Positions 26,505 through 36,098 of a stretch of 53,258 nt of DNA are shown piece by piece; position 1 is the stretch's first letter, and the number at the start of each line of letters is the position of its first letter. The translations under genes and the position numbers were made by a program. Under the pieces are notes generated by a model. The model was not told the origin of the DNA. It worked only from the letters and a program-made list of their open reading frames with translations, and made no database searches. This stretch comes from JBBDSH01 sp040905045 (GTDB lineage Bacteria; Pseudomonadota; Gammaproteobacteria; Eutrophobiales; Eutrophobiaceae), in contig JBBDSH010000023.1 of NCBI GenBank assembly GCA_040905045.1, forward strand, positions 1-53,258, read 5' to 3'.

Positions 26505-27705
26505 GGCGTCTCAATCCTCGAATGATATCCATGGCATGAGTGCGTGTGATTGCCCAGCGATAGTTGAGCCGTTCGGAACCCGAATCCCCGCCCCACTGTT
26601 CCAGATGCGCCCGGCTACGCAATCGGGCGCGGTTGCCCTTCAGCCGGTTCTCCCGAAGTCGTATCATGTCCTGACATTTCTGATCCTTGGAGATATCGTT
26701 CAGAGACTCGGCACTGATGATATGGCCGATCCATTCCTCGGAGAATTGCTCCACGGAAGCGAACAGATGGGGATTGTGCCGGCGCAGGTCCCGCCAGAAC
26801 GCCGGTCGATCCCAGGATCGGTATGCCGGCATATGATTGCTTGCCAGTTCCTTCCACTCATTGATTCGCACCTCGTACTCGTCAACCCGATCCTTGTTGG
26901 GCAACTCCCTGGCCAGCATCAGGTTATACAAGAGCTGCGCGCCGTGCATGATTTCGGCGTAGTACTGTGCCTGACGGATCCAGCTTTGCAGCTCCGCCGG
27001 AAATTCAAACAGCTGCGGATGTTCCCAAGGATAATCAATGTCAGGGATGTCCTCGCCCAGTTCCACCAGTTGCTGAAACAGAGTGTCCGCGGCATGGATC
27101 CTAAGCTGCTCCCGGAAGAACCAGGCCTCTGAATAGGTCAGTGAGAAGCTCGCTTCCCCGGGGAAGTCGGTTGGTTTCCCCGGTATATGAGGATTCCAGT
27201 TGCCCGTCAGGCCGGCGCCCTCCTCCGCCTCACCGGCATCGAAAATCCGATCGCTTATGCGCCCGTCACGCAGGGCGCGGTGGTACTGATCCAGGGAACC
27301 GGAGAAGAGCCGGAAACCCAGCCGGCCGAGACCATTCCAATAGATCATGCTGGGGATACGGCGCAGAGAGGCACCGGCCTGCACGCCGATGGTTCCCTCG
27401 GAATCCGAAGAATTCAACAAAGGCTGAATGAGATCGATCTCGGCCTTTCGGGCGCGGGCAGCGACCTTGCTGCGGTCCGTGCGACTGTTCTCGATATCAA
27501 AATATATCCAGGGAATGAAAAAGAAATAGCGGGCTCGGGTCTGGATGGTACTGGTCCCGGGAGACAATATATCGGCGATGGTATCACGCACACTGCCGAT
27601 GCCCAGTTCATCGACCGTCCCTCTTTGCTTGAAGAGATCGATGACATCCAGTGCCTTGCGTCGATCCGACTCACTCGTGTCCAGCCAACCAAAGTAAGAA
27701 GCCAT
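26497..27705 (-). CDS. DUF6361 family protein
   Basis: This 402-residue protein starts MASYFGWLDTSESDRRKALDVIDLF and goes on GTVDELGIGSVRDTIADILSPGTSTIQTRARYFFFIPWIY, the mark of DUF6361. I choose the ATG at 27705, since members begin with a short run before FGWLD. No catalytic motif is visible. The family is of unknown function and is found next to helicase and PLD genes, as here. It lies 41 bp after the Res gene and overlaps the PLD gene by 8 bp. It may be a sensor or adaptor subunit; that is inference. Confidence 0.75.
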   Translation of the reverse strand: MASYFGWLDTSESDRRKALDVIDLFKQRGTVDELGIGSVRDTIADILSPGTSTIQTRARYFFFIPWIYFDIENSRTDRSKVAARARKAEIDLIQPLLNSSDSEGTIGVQAGASLRRIPSMIYWNGLGRLGFRLFSGSLDQYHRALRDGRISDRIFDAGEAEEGAGLTGNWNPHIPGKPTDFPGEASFSLTYSEAWFFREQLRIHAADTLFQQLVELGEDIPDIDYPWEHPQLFEFPAELQSWIRQAQYYAEIMHGAQLLYNLMLARELPNKDRVDEYEVRINEWKELASNHMPAYRSWDRPAFWRDLRRHNPHLFASVEQFSEEWIGHIISAESLNDISKDQKCQDMIRLRENRLKGNRARLRSRAHLEQWGGDSGSERLNYRWAITRTHAMDIIRGLRRHA

Positions 27706-27746
27706 AGATAAGGACAAGCGTCATTCCAAGCGAAAATTGTCACCTA

Positions 27747-30700
27747 CTACATCGATCTGGAAACAATCCTGTCCATCATGGATCGGATATACGTTTCCTT
27801 GTCTTCTGTCTGAAACAGGATATGCCGTTTCTCCATTTCCTCTTTCTCCTTCCTCCACTGCATTTTCATGGTATTCAATGGGGTATTCGATATGATGAAT
27901 GAATTAAGATTAATATTCGGATCGCCCAGGCGCCCTTCAATGTCCTTGATGGTCGTACAGAAATTCAGCTTGGGATCATCCCACGGCAGATTACGAACGC
28001 CTTTGGGATCGACAAAATTAACATACTGCTGATCTTTGAGCTTCAGCCAGAGAATGAAGTCCGGATGAAAATTGCCGGCTTCGAAGAAACCCACGCCCTT
28101 GCCCTTGCTCAGGTTGCGCAGAAGGTAGAGTTCCTTGTCATTAAAGAAGTCACCATTATCCCGGTAGAATTCCTTCAGATCCTTGACGAAGGTCCACTCG
28201 CCGCGATTGAGCGGTACCGGGCTGATCTCCAGCACCGAACCGGTCAAATGCAGGAGGGGCTGATACAGATGCTGCTGGAAGCGCATGGCTTCAAGACCGC
28301 GAAATTCCCAGAAATCCAGTTCCCCGGCCTCGATCTTTTCCTTCAAGTCCCTGAGCTTGGCGATAATCTCCTCCTGCGACTTCTCCACCAGTACCCGGTA
28401 ATACCCATCCGGATGGTCCTCACTGACATTCGGGAAATTTGGATCAAGGTCATCGATTTCGCGGTATTCCAGGTGCGGCAGTTCCCATTGCCGTTTGCGG
28501 AAAGTGTAATAGCGCTCGCAGTATTTCTTCAGCAGGGAGGTGGCAATCTCCTGCCACAGGGCCACTTTGCCGAAGGAATCGAAGGCAAGCTGGTCATGCG
28601 GGATTAGGAGGTAATACCAACTCGAATCCTGCAGTAAATCGGCAATGGCCCGCCGGGAGAGATTCAGGTTATACCAGCCCCGCTCGGCCTTGAAACGCTG
28701 CAGTTCGAAGTAGAGCCGATCCAGGTCGAGAAAAGCAACATGCCGGGCCGTGAAGATTTCATAGTTGGCCTCGCTATCCTGATCGCCGCCTGCGGCGCCG
28801 CTGGACTTCAGGGCCTGGATCTTCGGGTACCAGTTGAGGACGGTCCGGTTCTTCTGCAGGTATTGAGTCGCTTCCTCCAGATCCGGGTCCGGGACCTGCA
28901 GAGTGGGCACCGGGCCCAGCCTTTTGAAGGCATCGCCCGATTCGGTGCTGATGCCGTTGATTTTCTTCTTCAGGCGGATAGTCTTGAGTTTCTGGCCACC
29001 CAGGTTCTTGATGACGGGCAGCAGGAATTCCTCGCGTTCGTCGTTGGGCGGCAGACCTTCCTCCTCCAGGAACTCCCGGAACTGAGCCATGTAGTTGGCC
29101 CGGATGCCGAAGATGTTGAGCGTCTCCAACAAGGACATATCCCGCGGCCGTTCCACTTCCTCGGGCAGGTGGGTACGGCCGCTGCGCTTGAGGCTTTCGT
29201 TGTAACCTTTCAGGCGAACGCCGCGGCCGAACAACTGGATGATCTGGGAACCCTCGGTACTGCCGATGTTCATCAGCCCCATGGTGCTGACACGCCAGCT
29301 GTTCCAGCCCTCGGTGAACTTCCGGGAACCGATCAGCAGTTTGATGGCCGAGTCTTCCCGGTTGATGCTATTGAAGAGCGAATCCTTGAAGTCACTTTCC
29401 CCCGTCAGCAAGCCCTGATCCTCGCACAGATCGCAGAGCTTCTTGTCATCGCCCACGTTGATCACGCCGAAGGCATCGTAATCACCCAGGCGCAGGGCGA
29501 TCTCGCCGGTAACGCCCTTGATGTTTTCCACGTGCAGCGCGGCGGCAGCGGCCGCATTGAATACGGTATTCAGGACATCCTCATAAACCCGTTCCGGCGT
29601 CACGCCCTGCTTGTTGAGCCAGGCGAAGCGACCGGCGAACAGGTTACGACCGTGAGCATCTGTCAGTCCATCATTGAGGATACGCCGTATGTGATCCATA
29701 TAAGCGGCTTTGTCCGAGACAAACCGGGACAGGAACAACAAGATCTCCACAATGTCCGAGGCATCTTTTGTGGACAGAGAAGCGGTTACCCGCCCGCCGA
29801 CAAAAATCCACAGGGGTTTCTCGATATGAAACGGCCGCAACGCAGTTTCTTCATCGGCGTAGAGACGCAGTTGCTGGTAGAAGGCCAGCAGGCAGGCCAC
29901 CAGATAGTTCTCCAGATAGTTATCCTGAGTCTGTGAATCCAGATTCAGGATCTGATAATCCTTGCCGTAGCCGTCGCCGTAGAAATACTTGTAGGAATAA
30001 TCGAACAGGATGCAGCGGGCATACTGAGCCGTGAGTTGCGGACTACCCTTCACGGCCTGACCGAAGGTGGCCGAGTATTCGAAGGAAAATCCTTTCTCGC
30101 ACAACTGGCTGCGACGGTCCATCCATTTCCCTTCTTCTCCTCCTGAAGCTCCTCTATGGCCTTCATCGACAAGAACAAGGTTATTATTCTCAAATGCGTC
30201 CACAGCAATGGTCTTGTCGCCCATCTCGTCCCGCAACTTGTGAATGTCGATGATCTCCACGGAATGGCCCGCGAACAGGCCGCGCCCGTCCTTGTCGAAC
30301 AACTCGGCCTCAATCCCGGCGGCACGGAATTCCTCCAGATGCTGCAGACTCAGTCCCTCGTTGGGTGTCAGCAGGATGATGCGGTTCAGGTCCCGGCGCC
30401 GGCCGTGCAGATCCAGATAATGCTGATACTGCATAATATTGGCGTGCATGATCAGGGTCTTGCCCGATCCGGTGGCGTTCCAGAAGGCAAGCTTGTTGAG
30501 CTGACCGGTAATATCGCCTTCCGGATCCAGTTCCGGCACCTGATCCGCCTCGGGCTTGTCATTATTATAGTTCCGGATCTGTTCATTGATGGACGCCAGC
30601 AGAGCGTGAGGATCGCGGAAATAGCGATCCAGATAGATCTCGGTGAACAGCAGCGTCAGGTACTGAAAATACTTCCAGGTGACGGGTTCATCGCCCCGCG

Positions 30701-31034
30701 CCAGGCGGCATTCGTTCAACCGCTGCGTATGCCGGACGATATTCTGGTCGTATTCCAGCAGCAGTTCATCGGGCAAGGCATCGAGGCCCTCGGTCTGATT
30801 GGTGAGCGTCGTGTGAAAGCGGTGAATATTGTTCTCGTCCAAGCCGCCGGCGCTTTCCTCGTTGAGCTGGAATTTTTGCTTGAAGGCCTCCAACAGAGGC
30901 AGCTTGCGGCCGTTCCAGGCAAATAAACCATCGCTGGACGGCAGACCGAACAGGCTGAACAGCCACTGGTTCATGACCAGCTTGTAGGTAAATGGAACCT
31001 GGGGACGAGTATTTCTGCGGCGTCGTTCCGGCAT
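27747..31034 (-). CDS. res: Type III restriction enzyme, Res subunit (helicase-nuclease)
   Basis: This 1095-residue protein is a translocase and endonuclease that works with Mod. The N-terminal domain is followed by motif I WNATGSGKTLIM near residue 185, motif II LVDEGHRG near 290 (DEGH rather than DEAH, common in Res), SATFGQ as motif III, and motif VI-like IIQLFGRGVRLKG near 605. Near the C-terminus FHPDFILWLKLKDQQYVNFVDPKG gives the D...D-x-K core of a PD-(D/E)XK nuclease. It begins 2 bp after the mod stop. All catalytic parts look intact. Confidence 0.88.
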   Translation of the reverse strand: MPERRRRNTRPQVPFTYKLVMNQWLFSLFGLPSSDGLFAWNGRKLPLLEAFKQKFQLNEESAGGLDENNIHRFHTTLTNQTEGLDALPDELLLEYDQNIVRHTQRLNECRLARGDEPVTWKYFQYLTLLFTEIYLDRYFRDPHALLASINEQIRNYNNDKPEADQVPELDPEGDITGQLNKLAFWNATGSGKTLIMHANIMQYQHYLDLHGRRRDLNRIILLTPNEGLSLQHLEEFRAAGIEAELFDKDGRGLFAGHSVEIIDIHKLRDEMGDKTIAVDAFENNNLVLVDEGHRGASGGEEGKWMDRRSQLCEKGFSFEYSATFGQAVKGSPQLTAQYARCILFDYSYKYFYGDGYGKDYQILNLDSQTQDNYLENYLVACLLAFYQQLRLYADEETALRPFHIEKPLWIFVGGRVTASLSTKDASDIVEILLFLSRFVSDKAAYMDHIRRILNDGLTDAHGRNLFAGRFAWLNKQGVTPERVYEDVLNTVFNAAAAAALHVENIKGVTGEIALRLGDYDAFGVINVGDDKKLCDLCEDQGLLTGESDFKDSLFNSINREDSAIKLLIGSRKFTEGWNSWRVSTMGLMNIGSTEGSQIIQLFGRGVRLKGYNESLKRSGRTHLPEEVERPRDMSLLETLNIFGIRANYMAQFREFLEEEGLPPNDEREEFLLPVIKNLGGQKLKTIRLKKKINGISTESGDAFKRLGPVPTLQVPDPDLEEATQYLQKNRTVLNWYPKIQALKSSGAAGGDQDSEANYEIFTARHVAFLDLDRLYFELQRFKAERGWYNLNLSRRAIADLLQDSSWYYLLIPHDQLAFDSFGKVALWQEIATSLLKKYCERYYTFRKRQWELPHLEYREIDDLDPNFPNVSEDHPDGYYRVLVEKSQEEIIAKLRDLKEKIEAGELDFWEFRGLEAMRFQQHLYQPLLHLTGSVLEISPVPLNRGEWTFVKDLKEFYRDNGDFFNDKELYLLRNLSKGKGVGFFEAGNFHPDFILWLKLKDQQYVNFVDPKGVRNLPWDDPKLNFCTTIKDIEGRLGDPNINLNSFIISNTPLNTMKMQWRKEKEEMEKRHILFQTEDKETYIRSMMDRIVSRSM

Positions 31035-31036
31035 GC

Positions 31037-34000
31037 TCAGGTCTCCGTTTCCTCGAACATGAGCCGGTGAAAGTCTTCTTCAATGAGACGCACTTTCCAG
31101 GTTTCGTCCGGCTGGCGCAGGTTTTCGAGATTGTTGTCGCCGTTGACGTAGATGAGATCGAACTCGGTGTCCCGGCTGGAGTAGTCCTGGATGCGGAACC
31201 ATTCGTCCAGCACCAGGTTGTCCTGCTCGGCGTCGCCGGTGAGCTTGCGCCATATAATCAGGGTGCTGCGGCCGTCCGGCGTAGTGCCGGTGACGGTGCG
31301 GAACCACCAGGGGCCGTTCTCGTCCTGTCGCGGCCGGCCCTCCAAGTGCAAGCGGCGTGGCGCGTCCTGCGGCAAGTCGGGATCATCGTCGCGTTTGAAG
31401 GCGGCATTGAAGGTGCGCGGCGCGGTGATGGTCTCAACCGTCAGGCCGATGAGCCAATTGAAGGTCTCCAGCAGATCCACGTTGACTTCCCGGGTCTCGT
31501 CGCTGCCGGGCCGTTTCGCCTTGAGTTGGTAGGCGGTGGGATCGGTAAAGGCATCGATATTCAGCAGGGACTGGCTGCCCCGGGTCTCCACATCCAGCAT
31601 GTAGCGCAGCAGATACTGCTCGCGCAGGCCGTCCGCGCCCTGCGCTTCATGGGAATCCAGCAGCGTGGCCTGGGCTTCGGTGCGGCGGGTGTCCAGATTG
31701 TTGAGCGCGTCCTCGTAGGATTCCAGCCGCATCACCTTCATAATGCGTGGCGAACGCTCGGCTTCCTCGGCTGTTGCCAGGCGCTTGGGCTTGCCGTCTT
31801 TCCATTCGGGCGTGAAGGTGACTTTTTTGAGGCGGGGTAACAGGACTGTATCAAAGTAGTCGCCCATTTCGACGAGAATAAATTTACGCCTCCCCCCATC
31901 TTCACGATTAAGGTTGATAACAGCATGCCCTGTGGTTCCTGAACCAGCAAAGTAGTCTAATATATTTGCCTTTCTATCTAATCCAGCTGCAAATAGCGCA
32001 TCGCCAACTGTATGGATTGATTTTGGATAAGAAAATAAATTCTTTGTCCCAATAATATCTTGGAGTAAATTAGCCCCAAATGTCCCTGCATTATATCGAC
32101 TATCTACCCAATTAGAGAAAAGAGCCGCCCGTCTCTCTCCAGAATCAATAAGCTGATAAATTGTTAAATTTTCGGAGCTTACAAGTTTTCCTTGTTCCAC
32201 AAGAGATAAGCAAGATTCATAAGACCGTCTCCAAACCCTTTCTTCTCCACTTGCACTAATCGGATATACTCTTATCAAACCATCGTCAGTATTATCTTTA
32301 GGATAATTACCATCCCTTGGAGACGGCTCAATTCTAATAACGCTACTAGTTTCCGGATCAACAAGAATCGCGTAAAAACTATTTGGACGACCATATCGAA
32401 AATTACTTTCTGCTGTACCACTCCTCTTGAATGGCCTCCATTCAACACCGTCATCGCTTGAACGGCCAGAAAATCCCCTATCAGAATATTTTTCTACACA
32501 TGCCAACATATACTCGTGAGTATGAGCGAGAGTCTTGGCTTTTCCACCCTGAGGATGATGATTGATAATTATCATTTCCCTGTGGAAATTTGATAACTCA
32601 GAATCAACAAAGCTTGCGATATTTACCATCTCAAAATCATCAATAGCTATAAACAAAACAGGGTCCTCTGACATTAGGGGAGCTGACATCAACAACCTAT
32701 TATCCATCAATGCAAGCCAAGATGAGTGAAGATAGGTATTCTTATATGGGATCTCGGAATCACCTGTATTATATGGAGGGTCGATATATATACACTCAAT
32801 ATTTTCTCTATACTTCGTTTGCATTTCTGATAATGATTGGAAGTTTTCACCACAAAACAACACTCCATCCGTCTGCTCGTCTACGTTTCCGACTATTTCT
32901 AACAGTCGATAAGTAAATTCCTGTCCAAAATTCCGTGTATCAACCATCAATGTCGAATGCGCCTTGAGAAACTCCGGCGTTAGCGGTTCGCTGTAAGGCA
33001 CCGTAGCCAGATCCGCTTCGATCTCGTTGATGGCATGTAAATCCACCCACTCCCACCGCTGGGCGTCATTGGCGGCGATCTCTGGATAGAATTCCTCCGG
33101 GATGCAGCCCAGGCGGATGCACCAGGAGGTCTCGGTGACGAATTTCTTCTTCAGCCACAGTTTCTTCTGGAAGTCTTCCAACTGGGCGAGGAAGTCGATG
33201 ATCTTGCCGGCGATCTTTCGGATGACCTTGATCTTGGACAGGTACTGCTCCACGTGCGGCGCCGATTCGTTTTCAATGTCGTCCAGGAACATGACCTCGT
33301 TCTTGATGAAGAAGTCCAGCTCCCGGCGCAGGAAGCCGCCCAGGTCCTTGTGGATGAAGTAGTCGAAGGTGTTGCGTTTGGTATAACGTTCCAGGTGGCC
33401 GACAAGGCGGCTGTAGTCCGCCGTCTCGCCGTTGGCCTTGATATGGTCTTTTCTCAATTCGTCCAGCCAGGACTTCAGCGCAAAATCCGTTACGGCCAGG
33501 ATGCGTTCCGCCGCGATGGCGCGCAGGTCCTTCTGTGTCGGCGGCTTTTTGGCGGCCGCCGCGGTGGCGTTCTGTCTGGCTACCTCGGTCCAGTCCTCCA
33601 GCGTGGCGGGCCGGTACTCGAAGCGAATGATTAATTCCCCATCCTCCTCGGCGATGAAGTCATCTTTTGCAAGAATGAAGACCCGATCCTTGCCTTCCTG
33701 GGCCTTGACGTTGCCGTGTTCGCCTTCGGCGACATCGGCCAAGCGGAAATGCACGCGCATGGGGTCGTCGGCGCCGGGTTTCAGGGTAAAGGTGTAGTCG
33801 CGCAGGTATTCGCTGGTCTTGATGTAGTACTGGTCCTTGTTGGCCCAGTGCAGCTTGACCTCCTCGCCCTCGTAGGGGATGGCATAGACGCCAGGCTTGT
33901 AGACGCGTTTGGCAAGGAAATCGCCCTCGCTGTAGTAACGGCGGAAGAAACTGTAGAGATGGTCGTAGACCTCCTTTTCCAGGCCGGCCACGTCCACGCC

Positions 34001-34315
34001 TTGCTCATCGATCTTGCGGCGCAGTTCCCGGACCTTAGTCGTCGTTTCGGGATCCACCCCCAGTCCCTTGGCCTGCTCGATGGCTTGTTGCAATTCCTTC
34101 TCCATATCCGCCTTGTCTGCGGACTGGTACTCGTCGAACGCCTGTTTCACCTGCGGCAGCAGTTCCTTGTCCAGGAACCGGCTGATCTCGTCAGCCTTGG
34201 CATGCATGACGCGGTAGAGGCCGAAATCCAGGTCCGGCTGGTCGAGCTGGAAAAGTTCCTTGAGCAGGGTGACCAGCTTGTTGAATTCTTTGTTTTCCGT
34301 ATTGCCGTTGCTCAT
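31037..34315 (-). CDS. mod: Type III DNA methyltransferase, Mod subunit, very large
   Basis: This 1092-residue beta-class N6-adenine methyltransferase has catalytic IDPPYNTG near residue 510, followed by the SAM-binding FAGSGTTGHA near 790; this DPPY-before-FxGxG order defines the beta class. Usual Mod proteins have 600-700 residues. Here an N-terminal domain of about 450 residues is rich in charged helices (LPQVKQAFDEYQSADKADM), and a C-terminal domain of about 260 residues follows. The ATG overlaps the Fic stop (ATGA). Residues about 452-820 are coded by clearly AT-rich DNA (31860-32955), unlike the GC-rich ends, which points to replacement of the catalytic and target-recognition part. Confidence 0.88.
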   Translation of the reverse strand: MSNGNTENKEFNKLVTLLKELFQLDQPDLDFGLYRVMHAKADEISRFLDKELLPQVKQAFDEYQSADKADMEKELQQAIEQAKGLGVDPETTTKVRELRRKIDEQGVDVAGLEKEVYDHLYSFFRRYYSEGDFLAKRVYKPGVYAIPYEGEEVKLHWANKDQYYIKTSEYLRDYTFTLKPGADDPMRVHFRLADVAEGEHGNVKAQEGKDRVFILAKDDFIAEEDGELIIRFEYRPATLEDWTEVARQNATAAAAKKPPTQKDLRAIAAERILAVTDFALKSWLDELRKDHIKANGETADYSRLVGHLERYTKRNTFDYFIHKDLGGFLRRELDFFIKNEVMFLDDIENESAPHVEQYLSKIKVIRKIAGKIIDFLAQLEDFQKKLWLKKKFVTETSWCIRLGCIPEEFYPEIAANDAQRWEWVDLHAINEIEADLATVPYSEPLTPEFLKAHSTLMVDTRNFGQEFTYRLLEIVGNVDEQTDGVLFCGENFQSLSEMQTKYRENIECIYIDPPYNTGDSEIPYKNTYLHSSWLALMDNRLLMSAPLMSEDPVLFIAIDDFEMVNIASFVDSELSNFHREMIIINHHPQGGKAKTLAHTHEYMLACVEKYSDRGFSGRSSDDGVEWRPFKRSGTAESNFRYGRPNSFYAILVDPETSSVIRIEPSPRDGNYPKDNTDDGLIRVYPISASGEERVWRRSYESCLSLVEQGKLVSSENLTIYQLIDSGERRAALFSNWVDSRYNAGTFGANLLQDIIGTKNLFSYPKSIHTVGDALFAAGLDRKANILDYFAGSGTTGHAVINLNREDGGRRKFILVEMGDYFDTVLLPRLKKVTFTPEWKDGKPKRLATAEEAERSPRIMKVMRLESYEDALNNLDTRRTEAQATLLDSHEAQGADGLREQYLLRYMLDVETRGSQSLLNIDAFTDPTAYQLKAKRPGSDETREVNVDLLETFNWLIGLTVETITAPRTFNAAFKRDDDPDLPQDAPRRLHLEGRPRQDENGPWWFRTVTGTTPDGRSTLIIWRKLTGDAEQDNLVLDEWFRIQDYSSRDTEFDLIYVNGDNNLENLRQPDETWKVRLIEEDFHRLMFEETET

Positions 34316-35901
34316 GATGTTTCCCGGTTTGGCTGTTCCGTCTTGTTGGATCGTATATCGAATGCCTGAACGACCATTTCCTCCGCTTCGCTTATCTCGT
34401 CATCGGTCATCCAGTCAAAATGTTTTTCACGCTTGGTCCTGGATAGTTTCCCCTCATTCTGATACACGAGCCGAATGAACAGATCCAGCGAATGTCCCGG
34501 CCAATCCAGCAGGCCGTTCAGGGCCCGGTAAGCCCGATCAAAGCCGAGCAGGAAATCGATCTCCCGCTGCAGGTCCTCCTCGACGGTACGCTCCAGGGCC
34601 CGGTAGAGATATTCGGCCTGTTCGGTGGCGTCGAAATACCGGAAATATAACGCATCATTGCCCCTGGCGGGGACTTTGGGCGTATCCGGATCGTAATCGG
34701 TCCGCGCCAGCAACGGCCTGGAAAAGGCCTCCAGGACCTGAACGTAATCCCGCAGATGCGCCAGGATCACCGCCGAGACGGGCAGGATGATGCCGCGCGG
34801 GGTAAATCCCGCGTTCGCCAGCACGTCGTGGATCAGATAGCGGTGGATGCGGCCGTTACCGTCCATGAAGGGATGGATGAAGACAAAGCCGAAGGCAATG
34901 ATGGCGGCGGCGATGACCGGATCTGCTGCCTCCGTGTTTTCCTTGCCTTTGTTCCTTTGCCGTTTCTCGCCGCTGGTAGGCCATGCCCTGGCCCGCTCCG
35001 CAAGTGACAAAAGGCCCGCCATCAGATCCGGTACGTCCTCCGGGCGCGGCGGGACGAAATCCACCTGCTTGCGATAGCCGTGGTCCCGGCCGATCCAGTT
35101 CTGTTGACTGCGCCAGGTGAATTCATGAAAACGCGGATCGATCACCGCCTGCTGCAGTTCCGCCAATCGCTTCTCGGTGAGCGGCTCGCCGGTATCGGCC
35201 TGGCGCAGCAGGTCCGCGAAACGCTGGGCGCGGTTGGGCGAGGGTTTTTCCCGTTCCACTTCGAACGAGGATTGTGTCTCTTTCAGATACAGGTATCCGG
35301 CGGCGCGGCGCAGCAGGTCTTCATCATACCGCGCCAGGGTCTCGTGTATGCGGGTGCGCAGATCGCGTTCTATGCTTTCCTGCAGGTAAGGAGTGCGGCG
35401 AACCAGAGGGCAGAAGTCTCTGTTCCCGGTGAGATTATTGATGATGCGAAAGCGGCTGTCGCGCTCGCCGTCCGGTGCCTCGAACTGCAGTTCCGGATCC
35501 AGCAGGCGGACATAATTCGCCCTTTCGGGTATACCGCTAACCGCCTCTTCGGCCAAGCGCCCTCCGGTCAACCATTCATACAAATAGCCGGCGCGGCGCG
35601 CGTAGGCGGAAGTGGATTTGTCGGTAAGCCACTGTTCCAGATCGGCCTTGCCAGACTGCTGAAACAGCAGGGCCAGCACTTTCAGGTTGACGCCCTCGTA
35701 GCGTAGGGCGAACTGCAGATGGCCGGCCAGGCTGTCCTTCGGCCGGTAATTGGGCTGAAAAACGAAGATCTGCTGATTGCCTTGGCGACGCGACTCCCGG
35801 CCACGGACACCGGAATCAATGACCGCGCAGATGGGCAATGGCCGGACCGGGAGGCCGTATTCCCCGACCAGATAGCTATATCCTATGGGCTGGAGCGCCA
35901 T
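34312..35901 (-). CDS. Fic domain protein (putative AMP-transferase)
   Basis: This 529-residue protein carries the complete Fic motif HPFMDGNGRIHR near residue 345 with preceding helices, so AMP or another NMP transfer to a hydroxyl side chain is likely. An upstream helix holds ETQSSFEVEREKPS, resembling the auto-inhibitory S/T-xxx-E helix although the last position is Arg and not Gly/Asn. The N-terminal part (IGYSYLVGEYGLPVRPLP) and C-terminal part (WPGHSLDLFIRLVYQNEGKLSRTKREKHFDWM) are typical of Fic proteins beside restriction systems. The stop overlaps the mod start by 4 bp, so expression is coupled. Confidence 0.87.
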   Translation of the reverse strand: MALQPIGYSYLVGEYGLPVRPLPICAVIDSGVRGRESRRQGNQQIFVFQPNYRPKDSLAGHLQFALRYEGVNLKVLALLFQQSGKADLEQWLTDKSTSAYARRAGYLYEWLTGGRLAEEAVSGIPERANYVRLLDPELQFEAPDGERDSRFRIINNLTGNRDFCPLVRRTPYLQESIERDLRTRIHETLARYDEDLLRRAAGYLYLKETQSSFEVEREKPSPNRAQRFADLLRQADTGEPLTEKRLAELQQAVIDPRFHEFTWRSQQNWIGRDHGYRKQVDFVPPRPEDVPDLMAGLLSLAERARAWPTSGEKRQRNKGKENTEAADPVIAAAIIAFGFVFIHPFMDGNGRIHRYLIHDVLANAGFTPRGIILPVSAVILAHLRDYVQVLEAFSRPLLARTDYDPDTPKVPARGNDALYFRYFDATEQAEYLYRALERTVEEDLQREIDFLLGFDRAYRALNGLLDWPGHSLDLFIRLVYQNEGKLSRTKREKHFDWMTDDEISEAEEMVVQAFDIRSNKTEQPNRETS

Positions 35902-36098
35902 GATTTATCCAAAATTTCTTTGCACTATACAAAAATTAGCCGGATTTGAGAATTTTTCATAAATTTTATTGCACGTAAGAGATAATTGCTGAGCAACCCA
36001 TTTTCCGTTTATTTTTATGATTCTTCATCATTTTACATATAATTTTATGATTTTCCGGCGATTTTTACGAGAAACCCCGGGATTGCAATACCGATTAC
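35902..36098 (-). promoter_or_regulatory. AT-rich gap with likely promoter for the fic-mod-res operon
   Basis: These 197 bp are the only real gap in the eight-gene array and are much more AT-rich than both sides. They contain repeated TTTTATGATT motifs (for example at 36049) and no open frame worth calling. The part 36049-36074 resembles 49071-49096. A promoter for the downstream six genes is expected here, but I cannot fix its boxes. Confidence 0.45.

Noticed and set aside
28740..29936. 398-codon plus-strand frame inside res
   Set aside because: It is antisense to a helicase with all motifs in the other frame, so it is a chance frame in GC-rich DNA.
35902..36098. Small protein gene between SNF2 and fic
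   Set aside because: All frames in this AT-rich stretch are broken by stops.
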